The notes beneath the pieces were generated by a model. That model did not search any database. It was not told where the DNA came from and saw nothing but the letters and a program-made list of their open reading frames with translations. The position numbers and the translations under genes are program-made. A stretch of 64,000 nt of DNA from Lepidodermella squamata (taxonomy: Eukaryota > Gastrotricha): contig JBLDXI010000074.1 in assembly GCA_047495785.1 (NCBI GenBank), positions 372,001 through 436,000 on the forward strand. The letters are read 5' to 3'. Below, piece after piece: positions 33,826 through 45,767 of this stretch; position 1 is the first letter of the stretch, and every line of letters begins with the position of its first letter.

Positions 33826-35529
33826 TTAACCCTCTAGAGCTGGCTTATCTATGTGTTAGTTGCAACAGAAAAAACGTGAAAAATGAGATAAATATCAACA
33901 AAACCTCACCAAGTTGCTTGATTAGAGTTGATAAAAATAGTAAATTAATTGCGATATTATATGATAATGCTTCGCGCTTTGCAGCCTTACAATCACCAAT
34001 CGCTGATTTTTTTCCCTGGAAATGTGAGATGATCTATTATTCGGAAATAAATACGCCAAGTTGCACTTGATTTTGATGAAAATTGTGCCGTCATGTTGAA
34101 TGATTGACCCACAAAAAATATTATTATAATTCTCGGTGCACTCTATTTTTAGCGCCGTTTTTTGGTCTGGTGGTTAGTGAAACTGCGAAACGATGATATA
34201 ATGTATTACAAATTTGATGCTGTTGATTGGTGATAAGAGGAATGTTATTGTATTTGAAACTAATTATATTGTATCTGCTTCAAAAAATGGCCGATTTGTA
34301 AACCGGAAGACAAGTGATTGATAGATAGCTTTTTTGCTTCGATTCTTTCTTCTTATATCTAGAGAATGTCTCTCGGCGTTAACTCAGCACGATCTTAATG
34401 TTTAATCCAATGTGTTATTTGTCCGAAAATGAATAAAGTTTAAAATACACTCGCTTATTTCAAACGTTTTGGTACGATTAACAGCTCACTAAATTATGAT
34501 CTAGAGCTACTTCAGTCTAATTTCGCAGAGCTGATTTCTTAGTTTTGATTGATGAAAATGAATAAACAGGAAGTGCCTTAGCGGCAATCTAATCCAGATC
34601 AGAGCAACGTGACCCGCGGCTTCAATTAGTTATTTCCGTTGTAGTAAGTTTGCTAAAAATGCCCTCCGTTGGATTAGAGTAATTGAGATGACGAAGTGAT
34701 GATGCCCGTAAAACGTGTTGGAAAAGTAATCGAACGAAAGGCGAAGAATAATTTCTAATATGGATTGCTATCAGTGGTGTCTCCACGGTTCTGCTTCATT
34801 CGGTAAGCGCAAAAAAGTGTAGAAATCCGAAATTCCAGCCATTACTTTAATGAATTAGGTAATGAATTTACTATAAGCCGATGACGATTCATGATAATTA
34901 GCAAGTTAAAATGTCTCAAGTCGTCTCCGAATGTCATGTGAAGTATATGTTTACGGACGCATGAGTACCCCGATTTGATGCCTGAAAACACCGCGAAAAA
35001 GAAGATATATCGCGTTCGATTTATCATTGTTCGATGCAGAGGGCGGAGGTCGGGCTCAATTTTTGAATATTCGTGTTTCGAGGCTCAGGCGAAAAATCGG
35101 TCCGTCAACATTTACGTCGCATGCCCAATGTGAATGTAATTCTGGGGCATTCAAATAAATCAATGCAAATAATTTTGTAACAATTTTGTAAAAATTCATT
35201 CAAGGAATGATAAATAGTGTGGATTTGGGTGCTAAGCGGAAACATTTAGAAAACAACCCCCTTGTACATTTTCATTTGAGAATGGGTATCTGAATGTTGC
35301 GAAGCTATACCTATGAGCTAAAGGATCCGAAAGGAACTACACAATTTCCTAAATCCGCATATTCGTCATAGTAGTCATAGTAGTCGTCGTAGTAGTCAGA
35401 GACCAGTTGCCGATATCAGCGTTTTTCTCCTTATTTATCCAGATGTCAAGTATGAAGAGTAACCATGCAAAAATAAGATCGCATTGCTCAGCTTTAAAAC
35501 TGCCACATCACTCGGCATAGCATCGAAAA
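33826..35529. other. Intergenic, no gene recognised
   Basis: About 1.7 kb, AT-rich, including the cytochrome b5 3' UTR. A short imperfect CATAGTAGT repeat lies at about 35367-35398. No coding signal or structured RNA was recognised. Confidence 0.35.
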
Positions 35530-37130
35530 ATGACTTACAGCTCTTTCTTTCAATACCGCAGAGACTCTGGTCTACTATGGAAAGCCATCTCCTTAACCCT
35601 AGCCTGTTTCTTAGTTTCTTCGTGGCTCATCAATTCATGGATCCAGCGCAGTCAAACAGATTCGCTCGATGAAGCTATCCACAGGGAAAGTGAGGAAAGC
35701 TTCAGCCAAAGCATTACTGATGAAATGCCAAGTCATGATACTGGCCTACAAGCAGCTGCTGAAACAGTTCGCGAGCTTATTGTTTCTCACCTGATTAGTG
35801 CAGCCAAATGCCAGCACGAGAAGAATTGCCCCCGTAGAATACTGATCTTCAACTCATGCCCGAAAGAGGTTACTTTTTAAAAATTCATAACTTTTTATAT
35901 ATAAAATCTTCAAGTTTACGTCTAGCCATGTGAAGATATTGGAAGTCGTATACTCGGCCTTATTTCGGCATTTTACCTTGCCTATGTCAAGAATCGAATA
36001 TTTTTCGTTGTCTGGTCTGAGCAGAACGAAATGCACCACTTCTACCATATCAATGAGGAGTTGTATTCGAAGCACTTCACGATAATTCCAGAAGAACTGG
36101 AAAAGATGCTGTCAGAGGCGGCAGTCTTTGGTCGCGATAGTTGGCCCACCTTAACAGAATGGGACGAAATTGAAGTCATCAGCATTAATGATTACAGTTC
36201 AGAATTTATTGAAATTTTCGCCGAAGATGAGTATTACAAAGCTGAACGCGAGGAATTGTTCTCGGCTATAACCGGGGAAGATGACGAAGAACACAGAGAA
36301 ACCGATGTTGCCATCAACAATAACAATTTAGTTGCAATTGCTGTCGAGATTTTGTTCAGGAATCCAACTGCTGAGTTCAAGGTAAGGTAAGATAGATTAG
36401 AAAATGCCAAATTTTTAAAGCCTTGAAACCTCAGGATATAGTAATCGATTTATGGCGGAAAATGCATGATCTAGTCGACCCACCCCGAGGACGGAAATTG
36501 CTGCCAAGCGGCCGGCAATATGGCGATGATGGCATCGTTCGTTTTGGAATCTACGCTCCGTTCAACAATGCAGTTTTGAATGTATTGTTACTTTGAACTT
36601 GAGGCTTGAGGTTACTTGAATTTAGGGTGTTTTTATTTATTTTCTCAACAGGAACAACAGCGCAAGATTGCTGATTGCTTCATCAATGGACTTCATGATA
36701 TGGCTGTTTACTACGGCATGACGAATGGAATAGCAGCGGTTTTCGTCGCATCAGATTCGGATGAAGCTCGTGAAATTATCACTCAAGGAATCAGCAGATA
36801 TGGTTTACCTGCAGTTTCTCTCCAGACTGAAGCTGTATAATTTTTAGTTTATTGATATAAACTTTTCTAAATTTTTGTTTATATCAGATAATCGAGCAAT
36901 TCGACATCGGGGATAGAGATCAAAATTATCTAACCGAAGTTCGAGCTATTGCCGAGTGGATGGTTTTCAGCCGTATGGATGCCATTCTGTACCGGCAGAG
37001 CAAATTTGGCGACTCAGCTAAACTGGCCATGTCAAACACAGCTCCAGCCCGTTATCTGCCATCGATACTTCCAAGCTATCGATATGGCGTCGACAGCGAT
37101 AAATTTTGCCAAATCAAAGCACACCAATGA
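35530..37130 (+). CDS. Type II membrane glycosyltransferase-like protein (fucosyltransferase/NodZ-like)
   Basis: Five exons, all phase 0: 35530-35868, 35926-36381, 36435-36581, 36652-36834 and 36888-37130, giving 455 residues. An N-terminal uncleaved hydrophobic segment (about residues 17-34) predicts a type II Golgi protein with a stem. Exon 2 opens with CEDIGSRILGLISAFYLAYVKNR, resembling the G-x-G-x-R-x-x-G-L-x-S-A-F-x-x-A nucleotide-binding motif of fucosyltransferase families. The C-terminal part has VFVASDSDEARE and YRQSKFGDSAKLA, resembling the late motifs of the same superfamily. Donor and acceptor are unknown. Part of its 3' UTR is copied near 45390. Family assignment is by motif recall and moderate. 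Confidence 0.6.
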
Positions 37131-37756
37131 AAAAATGTCAATGGGAAATCTGGGTATTTTGTTGTTTCAAAGTCCCAAACACAAGTATATGATCCTATTG
37201 TAATGTTATGAAGACTGCTGGCATCTTATTTTGAATGTAAGGTTAACTGAAAATAAATTGCTGTGAAAAGAATGGTTTATCCATATCAGATAAAATTGGG
37301 GATAAATGTGGCAATGGCCAATAATTATTGGGTTCATTTATGCTCATCAAGTTGTGACAGTAGAATATCCTAGTCGTAAAAAGTAGACCCTGGCTAGATC
37401 TAAATCTGCAAGTGGGTTAGTATCCTAGGACTTGCGCATGATCGATGCCCACATAGATCCAGCCGGTTAGATTGACAATTGAAATATCGAAATACGTAAG
37501 ACCGAGCCATTCAGGGCCAATCCGAGATCAAATAACCTCCTAACGTGTCATTTCGATACTTGAACCTTGAACCTGGAAGCCAGCAATAATATTACGCGGA
37601 AACCATTTATCTTTCCGCATTTTTCCTCTTCCCGCATATCTTATCTCGTTCGAGCATCGCTGCCCTAACAGTTAATTATAGATTACAAAGCGGTCTTATG
37701 CTTTTCCAAGCAGCTATTAGTTTTAAATTTATAAGGTTAGACGTCATTTAGCCGAC
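37131..37756. other. Spacer between glycosyltransferase-like and kinase genes
   Basis: Contains the 3' UTR whose 37160-37260 part recurs near 45390. Otherwise AT-rich DNA with no recognised feature. Confidence 0.35.
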
Positions 37757-40700
37757 ATGTCGGCCGCATTCAACTCTATATCCGAATTCACAAGAATAGA
37801 AGAACTGGGACAAGGAAGTTTTGGTTTTGCCTGGCTATGTCGACGGAAAGACGGTGATCAAGCAGACTACGTGGTTAAGGCTGTCAATTTGAACGAGATT
37901 CTCAGAAGGCACGTAAGTGAGAACCACAATGTCACTGCAGCGGCCATGAAACTTGTGAAATTGAGCCGCAATGAGGTAAAATGCAGTAGTTTCGCAGCTT
38001 GTTCCGAATGTTACAAAGTTATTCTGTGCAACAGCATGCAATAATTGAGAGGCTGAAGCACGATAATATTGTAGCTGTCCGGGGAGCATTTACAGGTAGG
38101 AACGCACACCTGATGGGGAGATCCTTTAAAAAGGTGAATTTTTACGCGGCAGAGTTCTTGCAGCAACACATTGAAAAACTCGATAATTGGCGGTTAGGGG
38201 ACGAAATATATTATATGGTGATGGAGCATTGCTCGTACGGTGATTTAACGGGTTACATCAACCGGAAAAAAGATGCCAAAGCGGTAATACCTGAGTGTCT
38301 CTTGCACGATTGGGCTTGTCAGCTGGTGTCAGCTGTCAACCATACTCACAGCCACGGCGCACTGCATCGCGACATCAAGCCGAAGAACATATTTCTGTGT
38401 GAAGACGAGAGAACTGTCAAACTTGGCGATTTTGGCCTTGCTAGACCCCCTTCAAGCGAGTAGGCCTTTGTCTAACAGAAATATCGGAGTCAGGAAAGCT
38501 CGGCGAATTCTTTTTACTTCACAGGTCAGCGAGCTCACTGATTGGCCTCGGGACAGCATTATACAGGGCGCCTGAAACTTTTTTTAACGAGCGCAATTCC
38601 CAGGCGAGCGACTGGTGGTCACTCGGGGTTACTTTCTTCGAACTAGCAAATTTCTACTTGCCAGTAAGCTAGCTCTATTGCGATTGCATGCTTGGAAGAA
38701 TTTTCAATTTTCAGTTTGATAGCCAAGGTGACATTACGGGGTAGGTTTGGACTGTCACATCTGACTTTTTATCCAGGAAACTATCTCCTGAAATCTGAAA
38801 TAAGCACGGCATTTTCCTTTTTCCAGGAGGGAACCGAAACCCTTTGATATAGATCGACCCTATTCAAAAGAGTACCAGTGTTTTGTTCACTCGATACCGT
38901 CAAAGCGATCCACGGCTACTGATCTGCTGGGCAGTCCCTTCATTAGAAAAATGAAGATGACCGAAGAACCCGTAGCTGAAGCGAAGAAGTTCAATTTTTC
39001 CACAATCCACGAGTTCAAACGTGAAAAAGAGCTAGGAATTGGTACCTTCGGCTCGACAATACTGTGCAGGCGATATAGAGACGTCGCACGTTATGTTGTC
39101 AAGGCTTTCAACCTAAGTGAAATTCCTCAGAGTTGCGAAAAAGATCTCAATTTTGCCGAACGGCTTATCAAACTAAGCCGAGACGAGGTAAAGACGCGTT
39201 GTACCCCCAAAATTCGCGCCTTGATATGATGTCATCGGATAGAACACTAAGCTGGTGAATTTATCGCATCCTAACATTGTTTCTGTTTTTGGGTCTTTCG
39301 ATGGTAAGTCTGTCGCGCAGTCTGTATGTACAATAAGTAAAAAGAACATTTTTATGTACGAAGAGTCTGGCTCTGACAGCGCAATTTACCATATTGTAAT
39401 GGAATATTGCTCTGATGGAAATTTAAATGATTACATCAAGAAATCGGCTGGGCCTATTCCCGAAAGTTTGTTAATGACATGGTCTCGGCAACTTGCTTCG
39501 GCAGTGGCTACGCTGCACGAAAATGGAATCCTTCATCGTGCAATAGAACCGAAGAATATATTTCTCTATGGTGGGACATCCGTCAAGCTTGGAGGTTTCG
39601 GTTTGGCTAAAATTTACGATAGGTAAGGCATTTCCGCTCGATATGTTGCTCCAATATATAATTTATGATGAACAGCTCTCCAAGAGACCAACAGGGACCG
39701 GTTATTGGGCGGGGTACAAAGCTCTATAAGTCACCAGAAATGATCGAAAAGAAAGAGCACTCGCAGGCGAGCGACTGGTGGTCTTTGGGTGTCACTTTGT
39801 TTGAGATGGCAAATTTTTACATGCCTGTAAGCAACTCCTGTGCCTGAAATTGAAAGTTCTTTATAAGACTTTATTATCAGTTTAATTCTACCTTGGCAAT
39901 CATATTGTAAGTTTTGATCTTAAGATGCAATCCTGAGAATCATCTTGCCACGTTTGTAGCAATCATCCGAAAGACTTCGATGATTCCCGCGGTTATTCAG
40001 TTCGTTTCCGGAGCACGATCCTAGGAATGATTCGCGAAAAAAACAGCTCAAAGCGCACCCCACCGCAAGCTTTACTTAACGCAACTGAAAATCCCATAAC
40101 AGAAGATCAAATCGTTCAGCAGCTCAGGGGATCAACTCCAGACCGAAATATTGCTATCGCTGAACTGAGTCCAGGAGAAAAAGTAATTGCACATTATTCA
40201 GTGACTATGAATAAAGCTTCAATCATCTTATTCAGCTGCTATTCCGCCTAATCAGACAGCACAAAACCGGGGAAATAGAATCGCTGTTATCAGCAGCAGA
40301 TCTAACTATAGACGTTAACTGCGAAAACAGCGAAGGCGTGACCCCATTGTTTGTAGCGGCACAAGAAGGGCTTGATGAAGTTGCTGAAATATTGGCAGCA
40401 AGGTTTGGTGCTGAGCCGCTATCCACAGACCTTTTGGGTAGAACTCCCATTTACATGGCTGCAAATAGCGGCAATCTTCGTACTGTACAAATACTAGGAA
40501 CAATCTCACCAGGTAGCATCGATGCTGCTACAGGGGATGATGAAACCCCATTATGGGCGGCAGTCAAAAACGGCCATGCTGAGATTGTAAAATTACTGGT
40601 GATGGAGATGAAAGCAAATGTACACAGGCAAAATGATCGCGGAATGACTTTACTGCATGTCGCAGCCTTGGAAGACCATGTCAACGTTGTTGAACTGCTG

Positions 40701-42104
40701 GCATCAAATTACATCGAAGTGGAAGCTACAACGTTGGCAGGAGCCACTCCCTTGCATCTCGCCGCAGTGAGAGGCAACCTGGATGTAGTGGAAGTACTAG
40801 TAAGGCAGTTCAATTGCAAAGTCAATGCCCCTGAAATCGATGGCATGACGGCCTTGCACATTGCTGCTCAGATGAAGCATGCGGACGTAGTCAATTTACT
40901 GGCAGGAGAGTTCAAATGTGACGTTAATGCCTCTGATAAACATGGCTGGACGCCCTTGTACATGGCTGCTGGTAATGGACATGCGGAAATTGTAAAAATG
41001 CTATCAGGAGAGTTCAATTGCGACGTTAATGCCTCCAGTATCGATGGATGGACGCCTTTGCACTTTGTTGCTGGGAAGGGAGATGCAGAAATTGTCAAAC
41101 TGCTGGCAGGGGAGTTCCATTGCGACGTTAATGCCCCGAATAAGGATGGGGCGATGCCTTTAAGTATTGCTGCTGGGGAGGGACGTGCGGAAATCGTCAA
41201 AATACTGACAGGGGAGTTCAATTGCGACGTTAACACCTCTCAGAAGAATGGAGCAACGCCTTTGTTCATTGCTGCTGAGATGGGACATGCGGAAATCGTC
41301 AAATTACTGGTGGGGGAGTCAAATTGCAGCGTTAATGCCTCTAAAATAGATGGTTGGACGCCCTTGCACATAGCTGCTCAGAATGGACATGTTGAAGTCG
41401 TCAAAATGTTGGCAGGGGAGTTCAACTGCGACGTTAATGCCTTACAGGAGGATGAAGCAACAGCTTTGTACATTGCTGCCGAGAATGGGCACGCAGAAAT
41501 CGTGAAATTGCTGGCAGGAAAGTTCAATTGCGATGTTAATGCCACTGAAACTGATGGATGGACACCCTTGCACATTGCTGCTCAAAATAGACATGTGGAA
41601 ATCGTCAAATTACTGGCAGGGGAGTTCAATTCCGAACTTAATGTCTCTCAGAAGGATGGCTGGACGCCATTGCATATTGCTGCTGGTAATGGACATGCTG
41701 AAATCGTTAAATTGCTGGCAGGAGAGTTCAATTGCGACGTTAACGCCGCCTCTGAAAATGATGGCTGGACACCCTTGCACATAGCTGCTCAGAATGGACA
41801 CGTTGAAATCATCAAAATGCTGGCAGGTGAGTTCAATTGTGTCGTTAATACCTCTCAGCAGGATGGCTGGACGCCCTTGCACTTTGCCGCTCAGAAGGGA
41901 CACGCGAAAATCGTCAAAATTCTGGCAGGTGAGTTCGGTTGCAACGTTAATGCCTCTCAGAAGGATGGCGCGACGCCCTTGCACATTGCTGTACAGAATG
42001 GACACGCGGAAATCGTCAAATTACTGGCAGGAGAGTTTAAATGCGACGTTAATGCTACTGATATTGACGGCTGGACACCCTTGCACATTGCTGCTCAGAA
42101 TTGA
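37757..42104 (+). CDS. NEK-like kinase + pseudokinase + ankyrin-repeat protein
   Basis: Ten exons keep one open frame: 37757-37975, 38035-38459, 38525-38663, 38715-38740, 38827-39187, 39252-39622, 39676-39826, 39881-39906, 39960-40182 and 40236-42104, giving 1269 residues. Kinase 1 (about 10-305) has GQGSFG, K41, catalytic HRD (184-186), KPKN and DFG (near 204), so it should be active. Kinase 2 (about 325-620) has GIGTFG and K362 but HRA at 485-487 and Gly505 for the DFG Asp, so it is a pseudokinase. Both domains share exon structure, including a 26-nt exon, which shows internal duplication. About 17.5 ankyrin repeats of 33-35 residues follow (about 660-1269). The NIMA-like affinity is inferred from the N-lobe. 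The stop interrupts an ankyrin repeat. Two or three separate genes remain possible without transcript data. Confidence 0.75.
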
Positions 42105-42160
42105 TGTGATGAAATTGTCAAAATGCTGACAGGGGAGTGCAATTGCGACGCTAATACCTC
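40890..42160 (+). repeat. 102-bp tandem repeats encoding ankyrin units
   Basis: From the sixth ankyrin unit on, successive 102-bp units are alike at DNA level (each with GATGG.TGGACGCCCTTGCAC and GGGGAGTTCAATTGCGACGT). This points to recent unit duplication or homogenisation. The array continues in decayed form past the stop at 42102-42104. Confidence 0.9.
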
Positions 42161-42327
42161 CTAGAAGGATGGCGGGATGCTGCCTCATATTGTGGAATGC
42201 GTAGCCGGTGGAGACTTGAAAACTACATGCTGGGCGCTCGTAATGTTGCGTCTTTATCGCAAAATTCTAAATTCGGAAATCTCCTTGTGGCGGAGTTGGA
42301 CAATGGGTCATGAAATAAGCCATTCCG
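42105..42327 (+). pseudogene. Decayed ankyrin repeats downstream of the stop
   Basis: After the TGA, about one further repeat unit is recognisable (GATGAAATTGTCAAAATGCTGACA..., TGCAATTGCGACGCTAATACC), followed by an in-frame TAG and then unrelated sequence. The consensus codon GGA of the unit is TGA here. The gene therefore appears to have been longer before a nonsense change. Confidence 0.7.
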
Positions 42328-43912
42328 GACGGATGGCCGGGCGACACAATAGAATGCGACATAATAGCGAGGAGCCCCAAAATAGCGAGGCACAAAACAG
42401 AAAGCGACTTTATAGCGAAAATTTATCTTGCCCAGAATAGCACGCGACATAATAGCGAAATATCTGGCTGCGACACAATAGAAGGCGACAATATGGCGAA
42501 TATTACCGGCGGCCTCAATGGAAGTGCGAAATATCGTTAACATCAGATTTTATATCGAAAATAGGAGACGTGGAAGCCTGGTATAAACCCTAATTAGGGT
42601 GAATTTTTTCATGATTTAGGTTTAGGTCAAATTTTTCAATTATACCTTGACATTATTCTTGACCCGGAGAGTAAATTGGCTTTTTCCGATTGTTTTATTC
42701 GTTACAGCCACAGTAAATTGTAAAACCGTGGCCAAGTGCATCATTCTCTACAGTGTGGTCTGATATTATGTAGTAGTGCAGAGTGCGAAGTTCATTCATC
42801 GTTTTAATGAGGAGCTTGGAAATATTGAAGAGTTTCATGAATTGCGACATCGATCTTTTCTATATGGAAAAGCAATTCTTGAAATTCATCAATTTTTCCA
42901 AGCTCCTCATTAAAAAGATGAACGAACTTCGCCCCCTGCACTAGTATCAGACCACACTGTACATGGTGGTCTGAAACTGCCGCAGTAAATGTCATAATCT
43001 CTGGAATTATTAAGGTTTCAGCTATCATAAACCAATAAGCAAGTGGCTATAAACAGGTGCGAAAGCCCTCGACTGTGGGTAATCCTCAACTACTCAGCAC
43101 AGCGAGTGCGGTGCGCTACATGGTTTTTCCGCTTCTTACGCGCCTCCTCTAGCTCAGAGAAGTGTAATCCGGTGTGTACTCTCGCGCGTTCATTCGAGCT
43201 TGGACGCACGTTTTTGGTACCATCAGCGATTTAATGCATTATTGCGGTTATTGAGCGGTGCGCAGTGCTTTTACATGCGCTTATTCTCCAAGAAGTCTTC
43301 TAAGCTTCGAGTAATGGGTAGATAGCAGGTAATCGCTCAGAGATCCAAGCACTGATGATCATGCTTCTTAACATCTCATAGTTGATAGACATGGCTAGAT
43401 TGTTCACAAGCATCACAAGTATAGGCACTCCGCGCTATTGGAATAGGGAATAGTTCAGCTTATTGGTCAACCGACCGGAATTTAGCCGACCCATACCCGA
43501 CAGGCGACCGGTCAATTTACCGGCCGGTCAACCTGACCTATTTCCATCTGATAAAATGATGGTACTCAACCGATGATAACATTTTATCATTCAGCGATAG
43601 AGAGGCGCAATTTCTATAAACCAGTGCTACCTGTTTAATTTTGAGGCGTCCGTTCTTAAATTGTAAAAATGAACGCAAGTTGAAAAATAATCAAAACCTG
43701 ATGTTCACTTTTTGAATAAGGATAATTTCTCTATTTCCTCACTCGCTATTATGGTGATACTGATAATTTCGCTAATATGTCGCGCGCTATTCCGGGATTT
43801 CTAAATAGTCGCTCGCTATTATGGGCATCACTATATTCTCGCTATTTAGTCGCGTGCTATTGTGGATTCGCTATAGTGGATTAGCTATTGTGTCGGCCGG
43901 CCGGACGGATAT
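42328..43912. mobile_element. Foldback-type element with sawtooth subterminal repeats
   Basis: The left arm (about 42328-42500) carries many short units of the form GCGACATAATAGCGA. The right arm (about 43736-43912) carries the reverse complement (TCGCTATTATGG...CTATTGTGTCG). Both ends share GGCCGG next to CGACACAATAG. No transposase ORF lies between them, so the element is non-autonomous. A 209-bp Tc1-type MITE is nested at 42751. Flanking target-site duplications were not resolved. Confidence 0.65.
42751..42959. mobile_element. Palindromic Tc1/mariner-type MITE with TA target site
   Basis: The ends CAGTGTGGTCTGATA and TATCAGACCACACTG are perfect inverted termini, flanked on both sides by TA (42749-42750 and 42960-42961). 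The whole 209 bp is an imperfect palindrome with arms of about 100 bp. CAGTG termini plus TA duplication are the hallmarks of Tc1/mariner-mobilised elements. Confidence 0.85.
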
Positions 43913-45767
43913 TTTACCATTTAGATTTACGCACAATCCATTGAGTTCTAGATCAACTGATTTCCGCCAGGGAATGGATATCGCTAAGAAACATACTTGA
44001 ACGAACTGCCTGCAAATAATAAGACATGCCATTTGACAGCTGCTAAGTGAAAAGTGTATCTTGGCGAACTTTTTTCACATTTCATTGTACCGTTCGAAAA
44101 AATGCCTCGGACAGAATGACGGAGATAGAAGTTCAGAGATAATTTTTTCACATTACGAGAAAGATTTGTGAAATTATGTTAAAAACTTACCTAAATATGC
44201 ATACAAATTGTCGACTTCGTCGCGTGGCGTTTGAATGGGGTCGCTCTCGAAATGATCTACCCAATGCGGCTAAGCGGGATCAATATAAAACGGCAATTTA
44301 TATCAGCTGATTCCCATTGAGCGCAGCGGTTTGTGAGAGGAGCAATAATAGAGATACTGTCACTTGATTGCGATAATTTAAAAGAAACACCATTTGAATA
44401 AACCAGAGGTTTGAATGGCCAAAATCCTGTTTACACTAAACTTTAATCATTTTGAATCATTAGATACAACCTCTCGGCGGTGCCCTAAATTTGCATAAAA
44501 GCTTCACTTCTGAAACTAACCTGCATACTCAATTGCTCAACTTTAATTCTCTTTAATCCTCTTCAATACCTATATCGCTGAACAACGGGGTTAAAAAAGA
44601 AAAAGTGTGACCAAGTTTCACTTTTGGGTGCAAAGAGAACCACACTTCACTTTGCAAAAAGGTTAGTTTCACCTTGCACCTTGCACAAAAAAACAATAAA
44701 AAAATTGCCACGTGGTTTGGCAAAGGCCACGTGGAAGCCTCACGTGGACCGCACACTGAGCCGCTGCGGGCAAAATATGACTTGGTACCACACCATTGTT
44801 CGGCGCCCTGGGCTCTCCTTCCGCTGGCGTCGTGCCAGCTACCTCGCTCTCGTCCGCTCGATCGCCTCTTTCGGCTGCGTCGTCTCTTCATCTGCTGCAA
44901 AGCAACAGTTGCGCCGCCACGACTTCCCGCTCCCTGTCTTGGAGACCTAGTCCACCCTTTGCCCTTTATTCTCTGTATTCTCCGTCCTTCAGTTATCCTC
45001 TGTGCTGTTTCTATCGGAATTTGTTTCTATTCCTTCCTTTTCTGTCTCTTTCTGCTCATCATTCCTACTGTTCATGCTCTTCTCTTCATCCTCTGTGATT
45101 TCAGCTGCTCTCTGTCTTCTCACCTGTTCTAGCACTTTTGTACACTTTCCTATCTACCTGCACCCGATAACCTTAAGCTGCTGATAATTCCTTCCTTGCC
45201 TCCCCACTAGTGTCTCAGACAATCGCGTGTCCGCGTTGTGTCAGCGCCTTGTTTGACATATTTACGTTTATTGCTAGTTTTTCTGCCTTTAAATTAAATT
45301 TTTATGTCGAATGAGGACAAATAAAAAAGATTTTCGTTCGTGAGGGACATCTTGGCAAATAATCATTAGAAATATTGGTACCTATTCTATTGCTTCAAAA
45401 GTCCCAAACACAAACATTTTCCTATTGTTTGCGTATGAAGACTACTGGCACGTTATTTTAAAAAGGACTTTAACCAGAATAAATAGCTTCGAACAATATG
45501 CGTAACAATCATTCCTGGTGGATCATCAACCAACCAGCCTTCAAAAATAGATGTGCTATATTTTTCACCTTTTTCAGACTTATAACCACGTACCGTTTAC
45601 TAACGGGACCGGGTTCATTAGGCATATGGTGATAATCACTTCCCATCATAGTCACGACAAGAATGGAAACAAGGGATGGGAATGTAATTCCAGATTATTT
45701 CAGCGCCCGCTTTTGATTTCTGACGAGGCGAAGCTGCATGTAGTTACTTTTCAATACAGCTGCTAAA
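43913..45767. other. Repeat-rich intergenic region
   Basis: Contains a GC- and pyrimidine-rich block at about 44700-45230 with overlapping ORFs on both strands but no recognised domain. A 100-bp stretch at about 45393-45490 is a diverged copy of the 3' UTR of the glycosyltransferase-like gene (37160-37260). No complete gene is supported. Confidence 0.4.

Noticed and set aside
44553-45132. Overlapping ORFs on both strands in the GC- and pyrimidine-rich block
   Set aside because: Composition-driven open frames with no domain, start context or splice evidence.
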